From positions 1 through 64,000 of the forward strand of contig NZ_BONI01000028.1 in assembly GCF_016862635.1 (NCBI RefSeq): a DNA stretch of 64,000 bases. The letters run 5' to 3'. Shown piece after piece: positions 14,510-23,748 of the stretch. Positions within the stretch are counted from its first letter, which is position 1. Each line of letters opens with the position of its first letter. Source of the stretch: Catellatospora coxensis. GTDB taxonomy: Bacteria; Actinomycetota; Actinomycetes; Mycobacteriales; Micromonosporaceae. The position numbers and the translations under genes were made by a program. The notes under the pieces are model-generated. The model saw only the letters and a program-made list of their open reading frames with translations. It ran no database searches and had not been told where the DNA came from.

Positions 14510-16015
14510 GTGGAGAGCTATTACCGGGCGGTGAGCAGTCGGGACGGGCGGTTTGACGGCCGGTTCTGGTTCGGGGTGACGTCGACGGGGATCTACTGTC
14601 GGCCGTCGTGCCCGGCCCGGACACCCAAAGCGGAGAACGTGAAGTACTTCCCCAGCGCGGCTGCCGCCGCTCGGAACGGGTTTCGGGCCTGCCGGCGGTG
14701 TGCGCCGGATTCGGTGCCGGGCTCGCCGCAGTGGGACAACCGGGCCGACGTGACGGCGCGGGCGGTGCGGCTCATCGGGGACGGTGTCGTGGACCGGGGC
14801 GGTGTGCCGGAGCTGGCGTCCCGGCTGGGGTATACCGAGCGGCATCTGAACCGGCTGCTCACGGAGGAGCTGGGGGCGGGGCCGCTGGCGCTGGCACGGA
14901 CGCAGCGGGCGCAGACCGCGAAGACGCTGATCACGAAGACCGGGCTCGGGCTGTCGGAGATCGCGTTCGCCGCTGGGTTCGGCAGCATCCGGCAGTTCAA
15001 CGACACCTTCCGCGAGGTGTACGGCTGCGCACCCTCCACGCTGCGGCGCGAGGGCACGCCGGTCGACGGGGTGGTGTCGTTGCGGCTGAGTTACCGCGCG
15101 CCGTTGCACACGGAGGCGCTGTTCGGCTTCCTCGGCGCGCGCACGATCACCGGCGTGGACAGCCACGCCGACGGCCGCTACACCCGGTCGATGCGCCTGC
15201 CCCACGGTCCCGCGACGGTCACCCTCTGGGCGGCGAACACCGGCGCGGCCGGGAGCCTCGGCGCAGCGCGCGGTGCCGCAGACCGCGAACCCACCGACCC
15301 GGATGGGGCGCTCGGCGCGGGGACGAGGGCCGGGTTCATCGAGGCCGAGCTGCGGTTGTCGGACATGCGGGACCTGACGCCGGCAGTGGCGCGATGCCGT
15401 CGGCTGCTGGATCTGGACGCCGACCCCGACGCGGTGGACTCGGTGCTGGCCGGTGATCCCGCGCTGGCCGGAGCCGTCGCGGCCGAGCCCGGGGTGCGGC
15501 TGCCGCGCAGCGTGGACGGGTTCGAGATGGCGGTGCGGGCCGTGGTGGGGCAGCAGATCAGCGTGGCGGGCGCGCGTACCGTGCTGACCCGGCTCCTGCC
15601 GCCGGACGACCAGGGCCGAGCCGACCGGCCCGACCTGCCCACGAGGTTCTTCCCCACGCCGGAGCAGCTGCTCGCGCTGCCCGACGAGGCGTTCTCGATG
15701 CCCGCGTCGCGACGGCGCACCCTGCGCGCGGTCGCCGAGGCGGTGCGCGACGGGCTGCGCCTGGACGCGGGCAGTGATCGGGCCGCGACCAGGGAGGCGC
15801 TGCTGGCGCTGCCCGGGGTGGGCCCGTGGACCGCCGACTACATCGCGCTGCGCGCGCTGGGCGATCCGGACGTCCTGCTGACCACCGACCTGGGCACCCG
15901 TCGCGGCGCGAAGGCGCTCGGCCTGCCCGACGACCCCGACGACCTCGCCCGGCACGCCGAACGCTGGCGGCCGTGGCGCTCGTACGCACAGATCCGACTC
16001 TGGAGAGCAGCATGA
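14510..16015 (+). CDS. alkA: Ada methyl-phosphotriester/AraC regulator fused to AlkA DNA-3-methyladenine glycosylase
   Basis: 501-aa alkylation-damage protein in three parts. The Ada zinc domain (residues 1-75) has the four Cys (YCRPSCP, ACRRC), one of which accepts methyl from phosphotriesters. An AraC helix-turn-helix (about 90-180) would activate repair genes. The AlkA domain (about 190-501) has the HhH-GPD motif LPGVGPWTADYIALR and catalytic Asp in LLTTDLG. GTG 14510 follows GGTGGAGG. The ogt gene overlaps the stop by ATGA, so both act in the adaptive response to alkylation, probably self-regulated. Confidence 0.92.
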   Translation: MESYYRAVSSRDGRFDGRFWFGVTSTGIYCRPSCPARTPKAENVKYFPSAAAAARNGFRACRRCAPDSVPGSPQWDNRADVTARAVRLIGDGVVDRGGVPELASRLGYTERHLNRLLTEELGAGPLALARTQRAQTAKTLITKTGLGLSEIAFAAGFGSIRQFNDTFREVYGCAPSTLRREGTPVDGVVSLRLSYRAPLHTEALFGFLGARTITGVDSHADGRYTRSMRLPHGPATVTLWAANTGAAGSLGAARGAADREPTDPDGALGAGTRAGFIEAELRLSDMRDLTPAVARCRRLLDLDADPDAVDSVLAGDPALAGAVAAEPGVRLPRSVDGFEMAVRAVVGQQISVAGARTVLTRLLPPDDQGRADRPDLPTRFFPTPEQLLALPDEAFSMPASRRRTLRAVAEAVRDGLRLDAGSDRAATREALLALPGVGPWTADYIALRALGDPDVLLTTDLGTRRGAKALGLPDDPDDLARHAERWRPWRSYAQIRLWRAA

Positions 16016-16461
16016 TCACGATCGAGACACCGGCCGGCCCGTTCACGATGACCGGGGACGGGGTGGCGGTCACGGCCGCCGTCTTCGGCGACACCCTGCC
16101 CGAGGGCTGGGCGGAGCCGGGCGAGGTGCCGTCCGGGGCGGTCGAGGCGGTCGAGGCCTACTTCGGCGGCGACCTGGCGGCCCTGGCCGGCATCGAGGTG
16201 AACCAGCACGGCACGGCGTACCTGGAGCAGTGCTGGGATCTGTTGCGCACGCTGGACGAGCCGGTGTCGTACACCCGGCTGGCCGAGCTGACCGGCCGCC
16301 CGGCGGCGGTGCGCGCGGCGGCGCAGGGCTGCGCCCGCAACCAGGTCGCGCTGATCGTGCCCTGCCACCGGGTGCTGCGCGCCGACGGCACGCTCGGCGG
16401 CTACCGGTGGGGGCTGGACGTCAAGCGGTGGCTGCTGAAGCACGAGTCGGCGCGGCGCTGA
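16012..16461 (+). CDS. ogt: Methylated-DNA--protein-cysteine methyltransferase
   Basis: 149-aa suicide enzyme that takes the methyl group from O6-methylguanine. The active-site motif IVPCHRVLRADG is intact near residue 115 with the acceptor Cys. The preceding helix-turn-helix (VSYTRLAELTGRPAAVRAAAQGCARN) contains the recognition Arg region. The ATG at 16012 overlaps the upstream alkA stop (ATGA), indicating coupled translation with the Ada-AlkA gene. Confidence 0.95.
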   Translation: MITIETPAGPFTMTGDGVAVTAAVFGDTLPEGWAEPGEVPSGAVEAVEAYFGGDLAALAGIEVNQHGTAYLEQCWDLLRTLDEPVSYTRLAELTGRPAAVRAAAQGCARNQVALIVPCHRVLRADGTLGGYRWGLDVKRWLLKHESARR

Positions 16462-16634
16462 GACCGGGCTCACGCGGAGTCATGTATTTCCTACTAGCCC
16501 GATAGGAGTTATCGAGTTACGCTGTCCAGGTAATTGCTGAGTCGCTCGTGGAGGGTCCCGTGCCGCGAACGTTCCGATGTCGCCGGGCATTCGCACACCT
16601 GCCCACCCGACCCGCAACGACCAGGAGTTCCGAG

Positions 16635-17186
16635 ATGACAGTCCTGCTCACCGAGCCCGCGTACACCGACGTGGCGGTGCCGATCGTCCACCGCTCCGCC
16701 GCCATCCCGGCGGACGGCGACGAACCGCTCACGGTCACGCTGACCCTCAAGCTGACCGGCCCCGACGCGGCGACGACCGCGACCCGCCTGGTGCACGCGC
16801 TGGCCGACGCGGAACCGCTGCGCGACACGGTCTGGGACGGCGAGCTCGCCGCACCCGAGCCGCCCGCGCTGCCCAGCCCCGAGAACCCGGTGCTGATCGA
16901 CACGACCAGCCGCACCGTCACCATCCACGGCGAGCCGGTGCGGTTCACCCGCCGCGAGTTCGAGCTGCTGTTCTTCCTGGTACGCCACACCGGCGCGGCG
17001 TTCACCCGGCTGCAACTGATGCGGGCGGTCTGGGGGCACGAGTTCAGCGGCGAGCGCACCGTGGACGTGCATGTGCGCCGGTTGCGCGCCAAGCTCGGCG
17101 AGCACGGCGCGGCGCTGGCCACGGTGCACGGCTTCGGCTACCGGCTGGAGCCGGGCAGGGGCATCGGGCTGCGGCGCACCGCCTGA
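16635..17186 (+). CDS. Winged-helix (OmpR/PhoB-type) DNA-binding protein without receiver domain
   Basis: 183 aa. The C-terminal half (from about residue 90) is a full trans_reg_C domain: VRFTRREFELLFFLVRHTGAAFTR, RAVWG, and RTVDVHVRRLRAKLGE with a terminal GFGYRLE wing. The first 85 residues lack the phospho-acceptor receiver fold and are not recognised. It could be a phosphorylation-independent regulator. ATG 16635 has AGGAG about 8 nt upstream. It stands alone between ogt and the S10 peptidase. Target genes unknown. Confidence 0.8.
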   Translation: MTVLLTEPAYTDVAVPIVHRSAAIPADGDEPLTVTLTLKLTGPDAATTATRLVHALADAEPLRDTVWDGELAAPEPPALPSPENPVLIDTTSRTVTIHGEPVRFTRREFELLFFLVRHTGAAFTRLQLMRAVWGHEFSGERTVDVHVRRLRAKLGEHGAALATVHGFGYRLEPGRGIGLRRTA

Positions 17187-17215
17187 CGCGATCAACCGCA
17201 GTAGGGTCTGTCGCC

Positions 17216-18661
17216 ATGGCAGACGAGCAGAAGAACAACGGCGCTCCCACCCCGGACGTCGAGCCCGCCGACGACCTCAGCGTCACCCACCACGAGGTCG
17301 CCGGGCTCCGCTACACCGCCACCGCGGGCCGGCTCGTGGTGCGCGCCGAGTCGCACACCGACGACGCGTTCGACGGGCACCAGGCCAAGGCCGAGATGTT
17401 CGTGGTCGCGTACACGCTGGACGGCGCCGACGCGGCCACCAGGCCGGTGACGTTCGCCTTCAACGGCGGCCCCGGGTCGTCCAGCGTGTGGCTGCACCTG
17501 GGGCTGCTCGGGCCGCGCCGGGTGGTGATGGGTGACGCGGGCGCGCTGACCGCCCCGCCGTACGGGCTGGCCGACAACGCCGAGACCCTGCTGCGCCACT
17601 CCGACCTCGTCTTCATCGACCCGGTGTCGACCGGGTACTCGCGGGCGGTCAAGGGCGGCAAGAGCAAGGAGCACCACGGGTTCAGCGGCGACGTGGACAG
17701 CGTCGGCGAGCTGATCCGGCTGTGGACGTCCCGGCACGGGCGCTGGGGCTCGCCGAAGTTCCTGTGCGGGGAGTCGTACGGCACGCTGCGCGCCGCGGCC
17801 CTGGCCCACCACCTGCAGGACCGGCACGGCATGTGGCTCAACGGGCTGATGCTGGTGTCGAGCGTGCTCAACATCGGCACGCTGGAGTTCCACCCGCACC
17901 ACGACGGGGCGTACCCGCTGTTCCTGCCGACGTATGCGGCGATCGCGCACTACCACGGGCTGCACGGCGACCGGCCGCTGCGCGAGGTGCTGGCCGAGGC
18001 GGAGGAGTTCGCCGACCGGTCCTACCCGTGGGCGCTGGCCCGGGGCGCGCGGCTGTCGGAGGCGGAGCGGACCGCGGCGGTCGGCACGCTGGCCCGGCTG
18101 ACCGGCCTGGACCCCGACTACGTGGACCGGGTGAACCTGCGGCCCGAGCACGTGCGCTTCTTCACGGAGCTGCTGCGCTCGCGGCGGCGCACGGTGGGTC
18201 GGCTGGACGGGCGGTTCCTGGGCTGGGACGCCGACTACGGGCGCGAGCACTGGTCCAGTGACCCGTCCCTGGACGCGATCATGGGGCCGTACACCGCGGC
18301 GATCAACCAGTACCTGCGCTCCGACCTGGGGTACCGCAACGATCTGCCGTACAAGACGCTCACCGGCGACGTGCAGCCGTGGTCGTTCAAGGAGTTCGAG
18401 GGGCAGCACGTCAACGTGGCCGACAAGCTGGCCGCGGCGATGCGCGCCAACCCGCACCTGCGGGTGCAGGTGGCCTGCGGCTACCACGACGGCGCGACCC
18501 CCTACTACGCCTCCGAGCACACCTTCGCGCACCTGGAGATCCCCGCCGCGCTGCGCGGCAACATCGAGTTCCGGTACTACGAGGCCGGCCACATGATGTA
18601 CGTGCACGAGCCGAGCCGCCTGGCCCAGGCGCGGCACCTGGCGGAGTTCGTCACGGCATGA
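17216..18661 (+). CDS. S10 serine carboxypeptidase-like peptidase
   Basis: 481-aa alpha/beta-hydrolase peptidase of family S10. An oxyanion-type NGGPGSSS motif lies near residues 84-91, the nucleophile in GESYG (about 185), the acid in CGYHDGATPYY, and the His in EAGHMMYVHEPS near the C-terminus. No signal peptide is visible, so it may be cytosolic. S10 enzymes release C-terminal residues at acidic pH; the substrate here is unknown. ATG 17216. It is monocistronic, with the wHTH regulator upstream in the same direction 29 bp away. Confidence 0.9.
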   Translation: MADEQKNNGAPTPDVEPADDLSVTHHEVAGLRYTATAGRLVVRAESHTDDAFDGHQAKAEMFVVAYTLDGADAATRPVTFAFNGGPGSSSVWLHLGLLGPRRVVMGDAGALTAPPYGLADNAETLLRHSDLVFIDPVSTGYSRAVKGGKSKEHHGFSGDVDSVGELIRLWTSRHGRWGSPKFLCGESYGTLRAAALAHHLQDRHGMWLNGLMLVSSVLNIGTLEFHPHHDGAYPLFLPTYAAIAHYHGLHGDRPLREVLAEAEEFADRSYPWALARGARLSEAERTAAVGTLARLTGLDPDYVDRVNLRPEHVRFFTELLRSRRRTVGRLDGRFLGWDADYGREHWSSDPSLDAIMGPYTAAINQYLRSDLGYRNDLPYKTLTGDVQPWSFKEFEGQHVNVADKLAAAMRANPHLRVQVACGYHDGATPYYASEHTFAHLEIPAALRGNIEFRYYEAGHMMYVHEPSRLAQARHLAEFVTA

Positions 18662-18840
18662 CGCCACCGCCCTGGCGCGGCCGGCGACGGTGATCGCGGA
18701 CGGCACATCGGACCCGTGATGTCACCGCGCCGGCCCCGGGCGGCGGACCCGCCGGCGGGCGAACAAATCTCACTCCTGGTCTGCCGCGGGAGGGCGATCG
18801 CATCTAGGCTCTGTGCGCCGTGCCTAATGAGGAGCCGTTC

Positions 18841-20073
18841 GTGTCGTCGTCAGATTTCCGCGAGTTCCAGCAGATCTGGCAGCCCCGGATCGCCGCCGAG
18901 ATCTACGCGTTCACCGGCGACCGCGGGGCCGCCGGCGAGATCGCCCAGGAGGTCTTCAGCCTGGCGGGCAGCCGCTGGACCAGGCTGGAACGGCAGGAGG
19001 ACCCGGTCCGCTGGTCCCGCCAGGAGGCCTGGCAGCGCGTCGACGAGCGGTGGCTCGGCACGTCCCGGCCCGGTGGCGACGAGTCCGCTCCCGCGATGGT
19101 CGCCGCGCTGGCCGAGCTTCCCCCGTCCACCCGCCGGACCGTGGTGCTGCTGCTGGCCGAGGTGCCCTCGCACGAGTACGTCGCGCTCGGCGCGACCGCG
19201 ATCCCCGCCGCGCAGTGGGACGAGGCGCTGGAATACCTGGCCACCGCACTGCCCGGGCACGATCCGGCCACCCTGTTCGCACAGCTGTGCACCGGCTGGG
19301 AGATCACGGTGCCGCGTGCGCGCATGGACGCTGAGCCGCCGAAACGGGCGCGCTCGCACTCTCTCGCCCCGACGCGCCGCTCACGCCGTAAGGGCTCCCT
19401 GGTGGCCCTCGGGGCGGTGGCCCTGCTGGTGGCAGGGGTCGTCGGCGTGACGAAGTGGGCTGCGGAACCGGCCGGAGGCAGCGCCGCGCCGGAGGTCTCC
19501 GCGAGCGCCACCCCGGAGCTCGCCTGGCCCGAACCGTCCGCGACAGAGGAACCGCTGCCGACCCCGAGCGGCACGACCGCCCCGCCGACCGCCCCGCCGA
19601 GTGCCCAGCCCGGTGCCTCCCCGGGCAGGCCGACCCCCAGCCCGACCCGGCCAGGCACCTCACCGCGTCCGGGCAACCCGCCGGCCAGCCCGACCAAGTC
19701 CCCCACCCCCTCGCCGTCGCCGCCCTGCCAGGTGTCGGTCAACGTCACCGCCACCGGGCCCGACTCCGGCGGTGCCCTGGAGTTCACCGCCGAGGCGGTC
19801 GGCGGGAAGCTGGAGTTCTGCGGCACCCAGCGGGCGGTGTGGTGGGCCAGCTACACGCTGGGCGAGGACGGTGTGCTGCACCGGGCCGGGTCGGGCACGC
19901 AGAACCTGAACAAGGACGCGCCGACCTGGTCCACCACGATCGCGTTCGCCCCCTGCGGCGGAGCCTGGTACTACGGCGTCAACGCGGTCAGCTTCCCCGA
20001 CGACATCCAGGTCGCCGACCAGGACGCCGCCTTCGGCGGCAACAAGCTGGACCACGGCGCGAGCCCCTGCTGA
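18841..20073 (+). CDS. Sigma-70-like domain fused to transmembrane and extracytoplasmic domain
   Basis: 410 aa. Residues 1-130 look like a degenerate ECF sigma factor: region-2-like IAAEIYAFTGDRGAAGEIAQEVFS and region-4-like LAELPPSTRRTVVLLL, with a weak helix-turn-helix. A basic stretch precedes one membrane helix near residues 187-206 (VALGAVALLVAGVVGVT). A Pro/Ser/Thr-rich stalk of about 80 residues follows, and then a secreted domain of about 120 residues with Cys. GTG 18841 has GAGGAG 6 nt upstream; GTG 18820 is possible. A larger cousin is at 40891. It may sense the cell surface, or the sigma part may be inactive. Confidence 0.7.
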   Translation: MSSSDFREFQQIWQPRIAAEIYAFTGDRGAAGEIAQEVFSLAGSRWTRLERQEDPVRWSRQEAWQRVDERWLGTSRPGGDESAPAMVAALAELPPSTRRTVVLLLAEVPSHEYVALGATAIPAAQWDEALEYLATALPGHDPATLFAQLCTGWEITVPRARMDAEPPKRARSHSLAPTRRSRRKGSLVALGAVALLVAGVVGVTKWAAEPAGGSAAPEVSASATPELAWPEPSATEEPLPTPSGTTAPPTAPPSAQPGASPGRPTPSPTRPGTSPRPGNPPASPTKSPTPSPSPPCQVSVNVTATGPDSGGALEFTAEAVGGKLEFCGTQRAVWWASYTLGEDGVLHRAGSGTQNLNKDAPTWSTTIAFAPCGGAWYYGVNAVSFPDDIQVADQDAAFGGNKLDHGASPC

Positions 20074-20140
20074 CCGACTCCCTCCCGCCGCGATCATCCC
20101 GGCCACGGGCGGAAACGCCTACTCCTGGCGTCACGAAGTT

Positions 20141-20189
20141 AAGAAGGGCACCTTCTACAACGCGGAGCGTTGTAGAAGGTGCCCTTCTT
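20141..20189. terminator. Perfect 23-bp-arm hairpin, family B palindrome
   Basis: Arms AAGAAGGGCACCTTC...AACGC and the exact complement, loop GGA, ending in a short T run on both sides. It lies between the convergent sigma-like gene and ispH, so it can serve as a terminator in both directions. The same word recurs downstream of the mycosin gene (53402-53445), so it is also a dispersed repeat. Confidence 0.75.
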
Positions 20190-20197
20190 TGTTCGGG

Positions 20198-21166
20198 TCA
20201 GGAGGCGGCGGCGGCCTTCATGTCGCGCTTGAGTTCCTGCGGCAGGGAGAAGGTCAGGCGCTCCTGGACCGTGACGACCTCCTCGACATCGGCGAAACCG
20301 AGTTCGGCCAGGCGGGCCAGCACCTCGGTGACCAGCTCCTCGGGCACGCTCGCGCCGGAGGAGAGGCCGACCGTGGTCGCGTCCGCGAGCCAGGCGGGGT
20401 CGATCTCGTGGGCGAAGTCGATCAGGTGGCCCTGGCGCGCGCCCGCGTTCACGGCGACCTCGACCATGCGGACCGAGTTCGACGAGTTGCGCGAGCCGAC
20501 CACCAGGATCACGTCGCAGTCGGGGGCGATCTGCTTCATCACCTGCTGGCGGTTCTGCGTCGCGTAGCAGATGTCGTCGCTGGGCGGCGACTGCAGCAGC
20601 GGCAGCTTCTCCTTGAGCTTGGCCACGGTCTCCATGGTCTCGTCGACGCTGAGCGTGGTCTGCGACAGCCAGACGACCTTGCTCGGGTCGCGCACCGTCA
20701 CCGCGTCCACGCCCTCGGGGCCGTCCACGAGCTGGATGTGCTCGGGGGCCTCGCCGGAGGTGCCGATGACCTCCTCGTGGCCCTCGTGGCCGATGAGCAG
20801 GATGTCGTAGTCCTCCGCCGCGAACCGCTTCGCCTCGTGGTGGACCTTGGTCACCAGCGGGCAGGTGGCGTCGATCGCCTTGAGATTGCGCTCACGGGCC
20901 TGGTCGTGCACCACCGGGGCGACGCCGTGCGCCGAGAAGATCACGGTGGAGCCCTCGGGGACCTCCTCGTTCTCCTCGACGAAGATCGCGCCCTTGGCCT
21001 GCAGCGTGGTGACCACGTGCTTGTTGTGCACGATCTCCTTGCGCACGTAGATGGGGGCGCCGTAGAGCTTCAGCGCCTCCTCCACGGTCTGCACGGCGCG
21101 GTCCACGCCGGCACAGTAACCACGGGGCTTGGCCAGCAGGACACGCTTGCGAGGAGTCTCGATCAC
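20198..21166 (-). CDS. ispH: 4-hydroxy-3-methylbut-2-enyl diphosphate reductase
   Basis: 322-aa [4Fe-4S] enzyme for the last step of the MEP isoprenoid pathway, making IPP and DMAPP. The three cluster Cys are in PRGYCAG (residue about 18), IDATCPLV (about 101) and [11 protein letters not shown] (about 200). Substrate-binding SAHGVAP and GSRNSSNS are also present. GTG 21166 is preceded at 6 nt by the -10-like box TACGAT, so the mRNA is probably leaderless. xseA starts 22 bp away on the other strand. Confidence 0.96.
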   Translation of the reverse strand: MIETPRKRVLLAKPRGYCAGVDRAVQTVEEALKLYGAPIYVRKEIVHNKHVVTTLQAKGAIFVEENEEVPEGSTVIFSAHGVAPVVHDQARERNLKAIDATCPLVTKVHHEAKRFAAEDYDILLIGHEGHEEVIGTSGEAPEHIQLVDGPEGVDAVTVRDPSKVVWLSQTTLSVDETMETVAKLKEKLPLLQSPPSDDICYATQNRQQVMKQIAPDCDVILVVGSRNSSNSVRMVEVAVNAGARQGHLIDFAHEIDPAWLADATTVGLSSGASVPEELVTEVLARLAELGFADVEEVVTVQERLTFSLPQELKRDMKAAAAS

Positions 21167-21172
21167 CCGACC

Positions 21173-21182
21173 ATCGTACCGT
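21173..21182. promoter_or_regulatory. Overlapping divergent -10 boxes of ispH and xseA
   Basis: TACGAT on the minus strand (21173-21178) sits 6 nt before the ispH GTG, and TACCGT on the plus strand (21177-21182) sits 6 nt before the xseA ATG. The two hexamers share two base pairs. Both genes therefore appear leaderless and cannot be initiated at the same moment from one DNA copy. Confidence 0.55.
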
Positions 21183-21188
21183 CGGCCT

Positions 21189-22439
21189 ATGGTGAGCCCT
21201 GTGACGGAGCAGAGCTCGGCGGAGCAGCCGTGGCCCGTAAGAGTGGTCAGCCAGAAGATCAGCGCCTGGATCGGGCGACTCGGCTGGATCTGGGTCGACG
21301 GGCAGGTGGCGCAGCTCTCCCGGCGGCCCGGGTCGGCCACGGTCTTCCTCACCCTGCGTGACCCGTCGGCCGACCTGAGCCTGACCGTCACCGCCAGCCG
21401 CGACGTGCTCGACAGCGGAGCGCCGCAGCTCGACGAGGGTGCGCGGGTGGTCGTACACGCGAAACCCGAGTGGTTCGCCCAGCGCGGCACGCTGAGCCTG
21501 CGCGCCGACGAGATCCGCCAGGTCGGCGTGGGCGAGCTGCTGGCCCGCCTGGAGCAGCTGAAGAAGCTGCTGCACGCCGAGGGCCTGTTCGACCCGCGGC
21601 GCAAGCGGCGGCTGCCGTTCCTGCCCCGCCGGATCGGCCTGATCACGGCACGGGCCAGCGCCGCCGAGCGGGACGTGCTCACCAACGCGCGCCGCCGCTG
21701 GCCGGCCGTGGACTTCCGAGTGGTCAACGTCACCGTGCAGGGGCCGACCGCGGTCCCGTCGATCATCGGGGCGCTGCAGTCGCTGGACAACGACGAGAGC
21801 GTGGACGTGATCATCATGGCCCGCGGCGGCGGCGCGGTCGAGGACCTGCTCCCGTTCAGTGACGAGGCGCTGTGCCGGGCGGTGTTCGCCTGCCGTACGC
21901 CGGTTATCTCCGCGATCGGGCACGAACCGGACACTCCGCTGGTCGACTGGGTGGCCGACGTACGCGCGTCGACGCCGACGGACGCGGCCAAGCGGGTGGT
22001 GCCCGATCTGGGTGACGAGATTCGCCTGATCGAGCAGGCCCGGGGGCGGGTCAACCGGGCGATGCGGCACCGGGTCGAGCGCGAGCAGCAGCGTCTCGAC
22101 AGCCTGCGCAGCAGGCCGGCGCTGGCGAAGCCGTACCAGATGATCGAGACTCGGGCGACCGACGTCGCCGCGCTGCGCGATCGCGCGGCGCGGGCGCTGA
22201 CCCACCGCGTGCACCGGGCCGAGGGCGACCTCACGCACACCCTGGCCCGACTCCGGGCGCTGTCCCCCGCCGCCACCCTGACCAGGGGGTACGCCATCGT
22301 CCAGCGCGCCGACGGCCACGTCGTCCGTGCCGCGTCCGAAGTCACGTCCGGCGACACCCTCCGCGTCCGCCTCGCCAAGGGCGAACTGACCAGCACCGTC
22401 ACCACGACCACCGACGAGCGAAGCGAGGAGAAGGCATGA
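21189..22439 (+). CDS. xseA: Exodeoxyribonuclease VII large subunit
   Basis: 416-aa catalytic subunit of exonuclease VII, which degrades single-stranded DNA to oligonucleotides. An N-terminal OB fold (residues 20-115) is followed by the nuclease core with [32 protein letters not shown] and [18 protein letters not shown], then a coiled-coil region and RGYAIV near the end. It ends DERSEEKA, encoded by a GAGCGNAGCGAG repeat that provides the xseB ribosome binding site. ATG 21189 is probably a leaderless start; the next codon, GTG 21192, is also possible. The stop overlaps xseB. Confidence 0.94.
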   Translation: MVSPVTEQSSAEQPWPVRVVSQKISAWIGRLGWIWVDGQVAQLSRRPGSATVFLTLRDPSADLSLTVTASRDVLDSGAPQLDEGARVVVHAKPEWFAQRGTLSLRADEIRQVGVGELLARLEQLKKLLHAEGLFDPRRKRRLPFLPRRIGLITARASAAERDVLTNARRRWPAVDFRVVNVTVQGPTAVPSIIGALQSLDNDESVDVIIMARGGGAVEDLLPFSDEALCRAVFACRTPVISAIGHEPDTPLVDWVADVRASTPTDAAKRVVPDLGDEIRLIEQARGRVNRAMRHRVEREQQRLDSLRSRPALAKPYQMIETRATDVAALRDRAARALTHRVHRAEGDLTHTLARLRALSPAATLTRGYAIVQRADGHVVRAASEVTSGDTLRVRLAKGELTSTVTTTTDERSEEKA

Positions 22440-22440
22440 G
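22414..22440 (+). repeat. SD-plus-start repeat at the xseA/xseB junction
   Basis: GACGAGCGAAGCGAGGAG followed by AAGGCATGAGC. It encodes the last xseA codons, the SD and the ATG of xseB. The reverse complement of the same sequence, with few changes, occurs twice at 32264-32373. Confidence 0.65.
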
Positions 22441-22669
22441 CAAGCGCACCGGGGCCGAGGACAAGGGCAGTGGCGGCGGCGTCGCCGAGGAGAAGCTGTC
22501 CTACGAGCAGGCTCGGGGTGAGCTGGCCGAGGTGGTACAGAAGCTGGAGTCCGGCGGCGGCACCCTGGAGGAGTCCCTGGCCCTCTGGGAACGCGGCGAG
22601 CACCTGGCCGCCGTCTGCCAGCGCTGGCTCGACGGCGCCAAGGCCAAACTCGACGCCGCCTCCTCCTGA
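22436..22669 (+). CDS. xseB: Exodeoxyribonuclease VII small subunit
   Basis: 77-aa partner of Xse[49 protein letters not shown] is the classic small-subunit helical hairpin. The ATG overlaps the xseA stop (ATGA) and its SD (GAGGAGAAGG) is provided by a repeat. A short charged N-terminal tail ([13 protein letters not shown]) is extra compared with the core family. Confidence 0.95.
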   Translation: MSKRTGAEDKGSGGGVAEEKLSYEQARGELAEVVQKLESGGGTLEESLALWERGEHLAAVCQRWLDGAKAKLDAASS

Positions 22670-22715
22670 CCACCCGCCCCACCCACGTGCGGCCCACCCG
22701 CCGCCCGCCTCGGGT

Positions 22716-22778
22716 CGCAACTCTTGACGAGTCGCGGTCATACCTGCCCGCCGAAGCCGCGACTCTTTCAGAGTTGCG
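22716..22778. terminator. Inverted repeat, family C palindrome
   Basis: Left arm CGCAACTCTTGACGAGTCGC and right arm GCGACTCTTTCAGAGTTGCG, imperfect complements, around a loop of about 20 bp. It lies between the convergent xseB and the permease gene. The CGCAACTCTT core is shared with the hairpin at 60766-60824, suggesting a repeat family used at convergent gene ends. Confidence 0.65.
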
Positions 22779-22805
22779 GCAGGTGCGGGGGCGGTGGGGC
22801 GAGGG

Positions 22806-23726
22806 CTAGCCGCGGGCGGCGATGCGGACGGCGAGGAGGGTGAGGGCGGCGCCGGTGATGGTCAGGAGGTCGGGGCGGCCGGCGGGGCCGGGGATGACGG
22901 CGTCGATGGCGAGCGCGCCGAGGATCTGGCCGGCGATCATGCCGAGGCCGAGGAGCAGTACGCCGATGCGGTGGACGACGGCGGCGGAGATCGCGATGAA
23001 GACGATGCCGAGCGGGCCGCCGACGTAGAGCCAGGGTTCGGTGGGGAACGCGCCGGGCGGGCCGCCGCCGCGTACCGCGGACTCGACGGCGAGCGCGACC
23101 AGCAGCGCGACCGTGCCCACCGCGAAGTTCAGCAGGGTCGCGGGCCACGGGGAGGTCGCGGCCAGCGCCACCCGCCCGTTGACGGCCTGCTGCCAGGCCA
23201 CCCCGATGCCCGCTAGCAGCGGCAGCGCGGCGAGGCCGAGCGAGCGCGGGTCGCCGAAGCTGTCGCCGACCGCGATGACCACGGCGACGACGCACAGCAG
23301 CGCGCCGAGCGCCCGGTTGCGGGTGATCAGCCGCGGGCCGCCGGGGCCGACGCCGAGCCGGTCCATGGCCAGGCTGGACGCGGACTGCCCGGCGACCAGC
23401 GCCACGATGAAGATCGAGACGCCGAGCCAGGGCACGGTCAGGCCCTGGGTGGTGACCAGGAACGCGCCGCAGGCCCCGCCGACGCACTGCCACCAGCGCA
23501 GCTGCCCGGAGCGCAGCGCGTGCAGGATGCGGCGGGTGTTGCGGCGCATCCACGGCAGGCCCAGCAGCATCACGACCAGGCCGACGCCGAACGAGACGGT
23601 GGCGGCGGCGATGCCGTCGCCGAGCTGGTGGCCGAGTTCGCCGTTGATGCGGGACTGCACGGCCAGGCAGCTGCCGCCGAGCACGGCCAGGGCCACGAAG
23701 GCGGCCCGGTCGGAGCCGAGGCTCAC
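22806..23726 (-). CDS. DMT superfamily membrane protein (YdcZ/DUF606 type)
   Basis: 306-aa integral membrane protein with ten predicted helices arranged as two repeats of the DUF606/YdcZ module: an N-terminal half with [32 protein letters not shown] and a C-terminal half with [32 protein letters not shown]. Many family members are single five-helix units; this is the fused form. GTG 23726. It starts 22 bp after the glpX stop in the same direction, so it is probably co-transcribed. Substrate unknown. Confidence 0.85.
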   Translation of the reverse strand: MSLGSDRAAFVALAVLGGSCLAVQSRINGELGHQLGDGIAAATVSFGVGLVVMLLGLPWMRRNTRRILHALRSGQLRWWQCVGGACGAFLVTTQGLTVPWLGVSIFIVALVAGQSASSLAMDRLGVGPGGPRLITRNRALGALLCVVAVVIAVGDSFGDPRSLGLAALPLLAGIGVAWQQAVNGRVALAATSPWPATLLNFAVGTVALLVALAVESAVRGGGPPGAFPTEPWLYVGGPLGIVFIAISAAVVHRIGVLLLGLGMIAGQILGALAIDAVIPGPAGRPDLLTITGAALTLLAVRIAARG

Positions 23727-23748
23727 GACCGGGCCTCAGCGGTTCGGA

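Noticed and set aside
14309-15955. 548-codon minus-strand frame opposite Ada-AlkA
   Set aside because: Shadow of a gene with clear Ada, AraC and HhH motifs; the frame itself has no recognisable domain.
16483-16505. TCCTA-N9-TAGGA palindrome before the winged-helix gene
   Set aside because: Arms of five bases in a short stretch; too weak to call an operator.
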